Source: QPIN01 sp964472945
Lineage (GTDB): Bacteria; Pseudomonadota; Gammaproteobacteria; Methylococcales; Methylomonadaceae
DNA: 16,517 nt
Assembly (NCBI GenBank): GCA_964472945.1
Contig: CAYYNM010000053.1
Coordinates: 1 to 16,517, forward strand
Direction: 5' to 3'
Part shown: positions 1-7,500 of the stretch, piece after piece
Numbering within the stretch: the first letter of the stretch is position 1
How the letters are laid out: the number at the start of each line of letters is the position of its first letter
Program-made: the position numbers and the translations under genes
The notes under the pieces: model-generated
Told to the model about the DNA's origin: nothing
What the model saw: only the letters and a program-made list of their open reading frames with translations
The model's database searches: none

Positions 1-115
1 GTCCCTTAACCTGGGCACCCGTTCTTTTTGCTGTTTCTACTATCTCACCAGCTGACTGATCGATAAGTTTATGATCAAAAGCTTTTAAGCGAATTCTGAT
101 AGTTTGATTTGACAT
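1..115 (-). CDS. rpsJ: 30S ribosomal protein S10, N-terminal part (cut by window edge)
   Basis: The visible 38 codons begin MSNQTIRIRLKAFDHKLIDQ, which is the S10 N-terminus: a first beta strand carrying the IRIRLKAFDH motif, then the start of the first helix. S10 is a 30S head protein and also the NusE antitermination partner of NusB and NusG. The ATG lies only 4 bp after the tuf stop codon. There is no strong Shine-Dalgarno; the only purine patch is GAG at the very end of tuf, so translational coupling or reinitiation from tuf is likely. The rest of the gene and probably the S10 operon continue beyond position 1. Identity is secure from the N-terminus; completeness cannot be judged. Confidence 0.95.
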   Translation of the reverse strand, partial: MSNQTIRIRLKAFDHKLIDQSAGEIVETAKRTGAQVKG

Positions 116-119
116 TTAT

Positions 120-1340
120 TTACTCAATAATTGAAGCAACAACACCCGCACCTACTGTGCGACCACCTTCACGTACCGCGAAGCGCAAACCGTCTTCCAT
201 AGCAATCGGGTTAATCAACGTAACCTCAACCGTTACATTGTCACCAGGCATCACCATCTCAACACCATCCTGAAGTTCTACCGCACCAGTGATATCAGTA
301 GTTCTGAAGTAAAACTGCGGACGGTAACCGTTAAAGAAAGGAGTATGCCGACCACCCTCATCTTTAGATAAAACATAAATTTCTGCTTTAAATTTTGAAT
401 GAGGATTTACAGAGCCTGGGTGAGCCAATACTTGACCACGCTCTACTTCTTCACGCTTAGTACCACGCAATAAAACACCCACATTATCACCAGCTTCACC
501 TTGGTCTAGTAATTTGCGGAACATTTCCACACCAGTACAAGTTGTTTTTGCCGTCTCTTTAATACCGACGATTTCCAACTCTTCACCAACCTTAACAATA
601 CCACGCTCAATACGACCTGTTACAACTGTACCACGACCTGAAATTGAGAATACATCTTCAACAGGCATAATGAATGCACCGTCAATCGCACGTTCTGGAA
701 GAGGGATATAGGTATCTAATGCTTCAACCAATTTAAGTACAGATGGAACACCAATTTCACTTGTATCGCCTTCAAGTGCTTTTAATGCAGACCCAACAAT
801 AATTGGAGTATCATCGCCTGGGAATTCATATTTATCAAGTAACTCGCGAATTTCCATTTCAACTAACTCTAGCATCTCATCATACTCTTCAGTATGAAGG
901 CCACCACAGTCTTCAGCAAGAATGTCAGCTTTGTTTAAGAAGACAACGATGTATGGAACACCCACTTGTTTTGACAACAAGATATGCTCTCTTGTTTGAG
1001 GCATAGGGCCATCAGTTGCACCACAAACCAAAATAGCACCATCCATTTGGGCCGCCCCCGTAATCATGTTTTTTACATAATCGGCGTGACCTGGACAGTC
1101 AACGTGCGCGTAATGGCGAGTTTCTGATTCGTATTCAACATGCGAAGTAGCAATAGTAATACCACGCTCTCTTTCTTCGGGTGCATTATCAATTTCGTCA
1201 AATGCTTTTACTTCCCCACCCATTGCTTCAGCCATAACCTTTGTTAAAGCAGCTGTCAATGTTGTTTTTCCATGGTCAACGTGACCAATTGTGCCAACGT
1301 TGACGTGTGGTTTTGTTCTTTCAAATTTTTCTTTAGCCAT
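120..1340 (-). CDS. tuf: Translation elongation factor Tu
   Basis: EF-Tu is the GTPase that carries aminoacyl-tRNA to the ribosomal A site. All G-domain motifs are present: GHVDHGKT at residues 19-26, RGIT at 59-62, DCPGH at 81-85 and NKAD at 136-139. Domains 2 and 3 follow, with the conserved RHTPFF and GYRPQFYFRTTD stretches and a normal C-terminus. Length is 406 residues against 394 in Escherichia coli; most of the excess is an insertion of about ten residues just after NKAD (around residues 140-154, containing LAEDCGGLHTEEYDE). The start is ATG with AAAGG about 9 nt upstream. It follows fusA by 26 bp and precedes rpsJ by 4 bp. Gammaproteobacteria often carry a second tuf next to tRNA-Trp, which would lie beyond the right edge; this is inference. 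Confidence 0.98.
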   Translation of the reverse strand: MAKEKFERTKPHVNVGTIGHVDHGKTTLTAALTKVMAEAMGGEVKAFDEIDNAPEERERGITIATSHVEYESETRHYAHVDCPGHADYVKNMITGAAQMDGAILVCGATDGPMPQTREHILLSKQVGVPYIVVFLNKADILAEDCGGLHTEEYDEMLELVEMEIRELLDKYEFPGDDTPIIVGSALKALEGDTSEIGVPSVLKLVEALDTYIPLPERAIDGAFIMPVEDVFSISGRGTVVTGRIERGIVKVGEELEIVGIKETAKTTCTGVEMFRKLLDQGEAGDNVGVLLRGTKREEVERGQVLAHPGSVNPHSKFKAEIYVLSKDEGGRHTPFFNGYRPQFYFRTTDITGAVELQDGVEMVMPGDNVTVEVTLINPIAMEDGLRFAVREGGRTVGAGVVASIIE

Positions 1341-1366
1341 GAGTCAATACCTTTAATCTTAATATT

Positions 1367-3457
1367 TTATAAAACTTTATTAATAATAGCTTCCGCAATT
1401 TTAGCAGGTGCTTCGCCATATTTTTCAAACTGCATACTGTACGTTGCTCGCCCTTGTGTTGCTGAGCGTAAATCAGTTGCATAACCAAACATTTCTGCCA
1501 AAGGAACCTCGCATTCAACCGTTGTTCCCACTGGAGAATCATCCATCCCTAGCACGCAGCCGCGACGCCTATTAACATCGCCAACAACATCCCCCAAATA
1601 ATCTTGAGGAGTCACTACTTCAACCTTCATCACAGGCTCAAGTAACACAGGATTTGCAGTTATCGTTCCATCCCTGAAACCTATAGATCCTGCTATTTTG
1701 AAAGCCATTTCATTCGAATCAACATCATGATATGACCCATCGAACAAAGTAACTTTTACGTCTACAACTGGAAAACCGGCCATTACACCACTTTCCATTT
1801 GATCTTGCACTCCTTTATCAATTGCAGGAATATATTCCTTTGGTACCACACCTTCTGCAATTTCATTTACAAACTTATATCCGGCTCCTCGCTCCAAAGG
1901 ATCAAGTCTTAAGCAAACATGGCCATATTGACCATGACCGCCTATTTCCTTAATAAATTTACCTTCACACTCGACTGACTTGCCAATTGATTCTCGATAT
2001 GCAACTTGCGGATCACCAACATTTGCATCAACACCAAACTCTCTTTTTAAGCGGTCAACAATAATTTCTAAATGTAACTCGCCCATCCCAGATATTATCG
2101 TTTGCCCCGAATCTTCATCAGACCTAACCTTAAAAGATGGATCTTCTTGAGCCAACCTCTTAAAACCTAAAGCCATCTTATCTTGATCTGCTAAAGTCTT
2201 TGGCTCAACAGCAATTGATATTACAGGATCTGGAAACTCTATTTTTTCCAGTATAATCGGCTGTTTTAAGTCGCTTAATGTGTCACCGGTTATTGCAAAC
2301 TTCAGTCCGATTGCAGCCGCTATATCACCCGACCTTACTTCTTTAACTTCTTCCCTACTATTAGCATGCAATTGAACAATCCGCCCCACACGCTCTCTTT
2401 TTCCTTTAGATGCGTTATATACAACACTTCCTGATTGCAAAACACCAGAGTAAACCCTAAAAAATGCCAACGAACCCACAAAAGGGTCTGTTGCAATTTT
2501 AAATACCAAAGCTGAAAAGGGTTCATCATCATCTGCAGCTCTAAACATTCCTTTTGAATCAGCAACACCTTCAATTCCACCCACATCCGCAGGAGAAGGT
2601 AAGTAATCAACCACCGCATCCAACAACGCCTGAACACCTTTATTTTTAAAAGCTGAACCACACAATGCAGGTACGATTTTATTCTCTAAAACTTGAATAC
2701 GAAGCCCTAATTTAATTTCATCCTCTGTTAAATCACCTTCTTCAAGGTATTTTTCCATCAGCTCATCATTTGCATCAGCAGCAACCTCAAGCATATTCTC
2801 TCGCCACTCCTCAGAAACTGACAGCATATGTTCTGGAATCGACCTTTGCTCAAAAGCCACCCCCATATCACTTTCTTCCCAGTAGATGGCTTTCATCTTT
2901 ATCAGATCAACAACACCTTCAAAAGAATCTTCTGCACCCACAGGCAACTGCACAGGTACCGGCACAGCATTTAATCTGACTTTTATTTGCTCAATGACCC
3001 GCAAAAAATCAGCACCCGATCTATCCATCTTGTTGACAAAGATGATTCGTGGCACTGCATATCTATTTGCTTGCCGCCAAACTGTCTCTGACTGTGGCTC
3101 AACACCACCGACCGCACAAAATATAGCGCATGCCCCATCAAGCACTCGCAACGAACGCTCAACCTCGATTGTAAAATCCACATGCCCAGGTGTATCAATA
3201 ATATTAATACGGTGCTTAGAAAACTGCTTTTCCATTCCAGACCAAAAGCAGGTTGTAGCAGCAGAAGTAATAGTTATGCCTCTTTCCTGCTCCTGCTCCA
3301 TCCAATCCATTGTTGCCGCACCATCATGAACCTCGCCCATCTTATGAGATACACCGGTATAAAACAAAATCCTTTCTGTTGTGGTTGTCTTACCCGCATC
3401 TATATGCGCCATAATCCCTATATTTCTATAGTGATCAACTGGTGTTTCTCGAACCAC
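1367..3457 (-). CDS. fusA: Translation elongation factor G
   Basis: EF-G is the GTPase that drives tRNA-mRNA translocation and, with RRF, ribosome recycling. Visible motifs are AHIDAGKT at residues 17-24, GITIT at 60-64, DTPGH at 88-92 and NKMD at 142-145, followed by CGSAFKNKGVQ, domain II (DEPFSALVFKIATDPFVG), and domains III to V with GGHGQYGHV and YHDVDSNEMAFK. At 696 residues it is of normal length (704 in Escherichia coli). The start is GTG; AAAGGA about 8 nt upstream and N-terminal alignment (VRETPVDHYRNIGI) support it. It lies 27 bp after rpsG and 26 bp before tuf with no terminator on either side, so it is part of the str operon. It aligns with canonical FusA throughout, so I do not read it as an FusA2-type paralogue. 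Confidence 0.98.
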   Translation of the reverse strand: MVRETPVDHYRNIGIMAHIDAGKTTTTERILFYTGVSHKMGEVHDGAATMDWMEQEQERGITITSAATTCFWSGMEKQFSKHRINIIDTPGHVDFTIEVERSLRVLDGACAIFCAVGGVEPQSETVWRQANRYAVPRIIFVNKMDRSGADFLRVIEQIKVRLNAVPVPVQLPVGAEDSFEGVVDLIKMKAIYWEESDMGVAFEQRSIPEHMLSVSEEWRENMLEVAADANDELMEKYLEEGDLTEDEIKLGLRIQVLENKIVPALCGSAFKNKGVQALLDAVVDYLPSPADVGGIEGVADSKGMFRAADDDEPFSALVFKIATDPFVGSLAFFRVYSGVLQSGSVVYNASKGKRERVGRIVQLHANSREEVKEVRSGDIAAAIGLKFAITGDTLSDLKQPIILEKIEFPDPVISIAVEPKTLADQDKMALGFKRLAQEDPSFKVRSDEDSGQTIISGMGELHLEIIVDRLKREFGVDANVGDPQVAYRESIGKSVECEGKFIKEIGGHGQYGHVCLRLDPLERGAGYKFVNEIAEGVVPKEYIPAIDKGVQDQMESGVMAGFPVVDVKVTLFDGSYHDVDSNEMAFKIAGSIGFRDGTITANPVLLEPVMKVEVVTPQDYLGDVVGDVNRRRGCVLGMDDSPVGTTVECEVPLAEMFGYATDLRSATQGRATYSMQFEKYGEAPAKIAEAIINKVL

Positions 3458-3484
3458 AACAATATTCCTTTTACAGCGTAATAA

Positions 3485-3955
3485 TTACCAACGATAATGT
3501 GAGAACGCTTTATTTGCATCTGCCATTTTATGAACATCTTCACGCTTTTTATTAGCGGCACCACGACCTTCAAAAGCATCTAACAACTCACCCGCCAATT
3601 TAGCAGACATTGTTCTTTCGTTTCTTTTTCTAGCCGCATCTATCAACCATCGCATTGCCAGCGCAACACGTCTAGCAGGACGAACTTCAACAGGGACCTG
3701 ATAGGTTGCCCCACCAACACGTCGAGATTTAACTTCGACTCGAGGCTGAACATTTTCCAATGCTTTCGACAGCACTTCTAAGGGCTCTTCATGCCCTTTA
3801 GTTCCAATAACATCCAAAGCACTATAAACAATACCTTCAGCTACTGACTTCTTACCACTTAACATAAGTAAATTCATAAACTTAGTTAGCATTTCGCTAC
3901 CAAACCTTGGATCAGGAATTACACTTCGTTTTATCGCCGCTCTTCTTCTAGACAT
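3485..3955 (-). CDS. rpsG: 30S ribosomal protein S7
   Basis: S7 nucleates assembly of the 30S head by binding the 3' domain of 16S rRNA. In enteric bacteria it represses its own operon by binding the rpsL-rpsG spacer. The 156-residue protein starts MSRRRAAIKRSVIPDPRFGS and ends FSHYRW, with the diagnostic ALENVQPRVEVKSRRVGGATYQVPVEV segment in the middle. It lacks the C-terminal extension of the K-12 form, as most S7 proteins do. The start is ATG with GAGGAG 8 nt upstream. The gap to rpsL is only 16 bp, too short for the roughly 100-nt S7 target of Escherichia coli, so that feedback loop is either absent or located elsewhere (inference). Confidence 0.98.
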   Translation of the reverse strand: MSRRRAAIKRSVIPDPRFGSEMLTKFMNLLMLSGKKSVAEGIVYSALDVIGTKGHEEPLEVLSKALENVQPRVEVKSRRVGGATYQVPVEVRPARRVALAMRWLIDAARKRNERTMSAKLAGELLDAFEGRGAANKKREDVHKMADANKAFSHYRW

Positions 3956-3971
3956 CTTTTAAACTCCTCTT

Positions 3972-4346
3972 TTATGACTTAGGCTTCTTAGTACCGTATT
4001 TGGAACGGCCAGCTTTTCTACCGTCAACACCCGAAGTATCTAGACTTCCGCGAACTACGTGATAACGAACACCAGGTAAATCTTTAACTCTACCCCCTCT
4101 TATCAAGACCACGGAATGTTCTTGCAGGTTATGACCTTCACCACCAATATAACTACTTACTTCGTAACCGCTCGTCAATCTTACCCTTGCAACCTTCCGC
4201 ATTGCAGAGTTAGGTTTTTTAGGTGTAGTTGTATATACACGAGTACAAACACCACGCCTTTGAGGACAAGCCTTCAACGCAGGCACTTTACTTTTCTCTA
4301 CTTTTTTAGCACGAGGCTTACGAACCAACTGGTTGATCGTTGCCAT
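3972..4346 (-). CDS. rpsL: 30S ribosomal protein S12
   Basis: S12 sits at the decoding centre and shapes translational accuracy. The 124-residue protein begins MATINQLVRKPRAKKVEKSK and carries the TTPKKPNSAMRK motif (Lys43 and Lys44) and GGRVKDLPGVRYH (Lys88, Asp89). These are the positions where streptomycin-resistance changes occur, and here they are the sensitive-type residues. Asp89 is the site thiomethylated by RimO in Escherichia coli. The start is ATG with CGGAG 9 nt upstream. It is the first gene of the str unit: a promoter-like sequence and an intrinsic terminator lie in the 162-nt leader between rpoC and this start. Confidence 0.98.
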   Translation of the reverse strand: MATINQLVRKPRAKKVEKSKVPALKACPQRRGVCTRVYTTTPKKPNSAMRKVARVRLTSGYEVSSYIGGEGHNLQEHSVVLIRGGRVKDLPGVRYHVVRGSLDTSGVDGRKAGRSKYGTKKPKS

Positions 4347-4371
4347 ATCAATTTACTCCGATATACATATA

Positions 4372-4431
4372 TTAATTGTCAGCCAATAAAAAACCGCCAT
4401 ACATAAATGCATAGCGATTGTTAGCATTCAT
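4372..4431 (-). other. Possible 19-codon leader open frame before rpsL
   Basis: An ATG-to-TAA frame in the rpsL leader would encode MNANNRYAFMYGGFLLADN. Its codons run through the intrinsic terminator at 4388-4416, so ribosomes on it would disrupt the hairpin. There is no clear Shine-Dalgarno; the upstream purines are GGTCAGAAATAA. A 19-codon frame is easily produced by chance in this length, and I know no leader peptide of this sequence, so it is listed only as a candidate. Confidence 0.2.
4388..4416 (-). terminator. Intrinsic terminator / attenuator in the rpsL leader
   Basis: On the transcript, CGCUAUGCA pairs with UGUAUGGCG through a UUUA loop (9 bp, including two G-U pairs), followed by G and six U residues. 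This is a textbook rho-independent terminator. It sits after rpoC and about 40 nt before the rpsL start. It also lies downstream of the promoter-like sequence at 4470-4499, so it may both end rpoBC transcripts and attenuate str transcripts. An 8-bp competing hairpin (4424-4431 with 4403-4410) shares part of the same bases. Confidence 0.7.
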
Positions 4432-4469
4432 TTATTTCTGACCAAGCTATTAGCTCATGTGAGCCGTGT

Positions 4470-4508
4470 ATCTTAACGTCTAAATACTAGCCAGGTCAAG
4501 TTTTTTTT
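4470..4508 (-). promoter_or_regulatory. Candidate str operon promoter with A-tract
   Basis: On the minus strand TTGACC (4494-4499) is followed after 18 nt by TAAGAT (4470-4475), matching the sigma-70 consensus at 5 of 6 and 4 of 6 positions. Eight A residues directly upstream of the -35 look like an UP element. The -35 box starts 10 bp after the rpoC stop codon. Transcription would start near 4462-4463, giving a leader of about 115 nt before rpsL. Its place matches the Pstr promoter known upstream of rpsL in enteric bacteria. Confidence 0.6.
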
Positions 4509-7500
4509 CTATGTGGTTTCATCTGTGTTTAATGCTTGCTTTAACGCCTCTTCAACATCATCCACATCAACCGCTACTGCTTCACTTACTGGTTTTGCTG
4601 AGACCTTACTTAATTGCTTTTTCTTTCTCTGCTCATGGTATGCCAAACCTGTACCTGCTGGAATCAATCTACCCACAATTACATTTTCTTTTAGACCATT
4701 TAAGCCATCGCTTATTCCCCTTACAGCCGCATCAGTAAGCACTCTGGTTGTTTCCTGAAACGAAGCTGCCGAAATAAATGACTCTGTTGCAAGAGAAGCC
4801 TTGGTAATACCTAACAATACAGGTTCAAAACTAGCTGGAATTTTTCCTTCTTTTTCCATTTGATCATTTACTTCATTAAGATAACTTCTTTCAACCTGCT
4901 CACCTTTCACAAAGTCAGTTTCACCTGAGGCAGTAATATCAACTTTTCTTAACATTTGCCTAATAATGGCTTCAATGTGCTTATCGTTAATACCAACACC
5001 TTGTAAGCGGTAAACGTCTTGAATTTCTTTTACCAGGTAGTCAGCAAGCTCCTCCACACCTCTTAATCGAAGAATATCATGTGGAGTTAATTCACCCTCA
5101 GCAATGGTCTCACCTTTTTCAACAAACTCTCCCTCAAACACAGTAATATGACGCCATTTTGGGATTAGTGTTTCATATTGCTCACCTTCACTACTGGTAA
5201 TGACAACGCGCTGCTTTCCTTTTGTTTCCTTACCAAAAGAAATCATCCCTGTCGCTTCAGCCAATATAGCAGGATCTTTAGTTTTACGTGCTTCAAACAA
5301 ATCCGCTACACGCGGCAGTCCCCCCGTAATATCTCTGGTTTTACTGGATTCTTGAGGAATTCTGGCTAAAACATCACCCACTTTCACCTCACTACCATCT
5401 TTTATTCCAGCAATCGCACCTGTAGGCAAGAAATATTGAGCAGGAATATCTGTACCCGGTAAATTAACTGGGTCTCCCTGTTCATCCACCAACTTAACCA
5501 TTGGTCTCAACTCTTTACCTGCAGCACTTCTCTGCTTAGGGTCAGTAACAACGCGAGAAGTTAAACCCGTAACTTCATCTGATTGTTCTTGAACGGTAAC
5601 ACCGTCAACAAAATCTATAAGTTGAATCGAACCATTCACTTCTGTGACAACAGGGTGCGTATGAGGATCCCAAGTAACAATAATGTCACCCGTATCGACA
5701 GAACTGCCATCATCAACAGTTAATACAGATCCATAGGGTATTTTATAACGCTCACGCTCACGACCATATGAATCAACCACGCCAACCTCACCAGAACGTG
5801 AAACGGCAACCAAGTTAGAATCTTTATTCTTAACCGTCTTGAGATTATTTAACCTAATTGTACCTGCCGACTTTACCTGAACATTACTTATTGCCGCAGC
5901 TCTAGATGCTGCTCCTCCAATATGAAAGGTACGCATCGTAAGCTGCGTCCCTGGCTCACCAATTGACTGAGCAGCAACAACACCAACTGCCTCACCAAGA
6001 TTAACCATATGCCCACGCCCTAAATCACGGCCATAACATTTTGCACAGATACCCTGGCGAGCATCACAAGTAATGATCGACCTCACTAATAAACTATCAA
6101 TATTATTTTCTTCAAGCACTGAAACCATAGACTCATCAATCATTGTTCCACTAGGAATCAACACTTCGTCATCTGCCTGCCTCAATACATCGTTTACAAC
6201 AACTCGACCCAAGACCCGATGAGATAGAGGCTCTACAACATCTCCACCCTCAATAATGGGCACCATGATCAAACCATTTGTTGTTCCACAGTCCTCTTTC
6301 AAAACCACTAAATCCTGTGCTACATCAACTAATCTACGCGTTAAATAACCAGAGTTAGCGGTTTTAAGAGCTGTATCCGCAAGACCTTTTCGAGCACCAT
6401 GAGTAGAAATAAAGTATTGTAAAACATCTAAGCCCTCACGAAAGTTCGCTGTAATAGGCGTTTCGATAATTGAACCATCTGGTTTTGCCATTAGGCCACG
6501 CATACCTGCTAGCTGACGAATCTGAGCCGCTGAACCCCTGGCACCTGACTCAGCCATCATAAAGACTGAATTAAAGGATTTCTGCATAACATGCTCACCC
6601 GCTGCATTGATAGCTTCCTCCTCACCCAACCCATCCATCATCGCTTTAGCAACTTGCTCATTAGCATGAGACCAAATATCAACCACTTTATTATAGCGCT
6701 CACCATCCGTTACCAAACCTGATGCATACTGCCCCTGAATTTCTTTTACTTCGGCTTCAGCCGCCTCTAAAATACTGCTTTTCTTTTCTGGTATCACCAT
6801 ATCTTCAATACCAACAGATACACCCGATCTAGTCGCATATTTAAAGCCCAGATACATAATCTGATCAGCTAACATCACCGTATCTTTGTTTCCCAGGTGA
6901 CGATAACTATAGTTAATTAATCCTGATATATTCTTTTTGGTCATATCAACATTAACTATATCAAAAGGCATTCCTTCGGGCACTATTGCCCAGATTAATG
7001 CCCTACCAACTGTTGTATCATATCGACTAACCTTTACAGATTTTTCTCCATCATCGCCTATAATCGTTTCTTTAACACGAAGTGTGATTTTTGTTTGTAA
7101 TTCGACAGCTTTGCTATCCAGTGCTTTATTAACTTCATCTAAATCCACAAAGATGCTTCCCTCACCTTTTGCATTGATTTTTTCACGCGTAATAAAATAT
7201 AAACCAATAACCACATCCTGCGATGGATTTATTACTGGCTCACCATTTGCTGGCGATAAAATATTATTTGTTGCCATCATCAAGATTCTAGCTTCAAGCT
7301 GTGCCTCGATGGATAACGGTACATGAACGGCCATTTGATCACCGTCAAAGTCAGCATTAAAAGCACTACAAACTAAGGGGTGTAATTGAATGGCTTTACC
7401 TTCAATTAAAGTAGGCTCAAACGCTTGAATACCTAGTCTATGCAAGGTAGGTGCACGGTTAAGCATAATAGGATGTTCACGAATAACCTCTTCAAGAATA

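Noticed and set aside
4347..4387. trp-promoter-like CTGACAATTAAT just before rpsL
   Set aside because: No -10 box lies at 16-18 nt spacing, and a start there would fall on or after the Shine-Dalgarno.
4445..4464. Two overlapping short palindromes (AGCTATTAGCT and GCTCATGTGAGC) near the predicted str transcript start
   Set aside because: Five-base arms are common by chance; they may cap the RNA 5' end or be an operator, but nothing else supports it.
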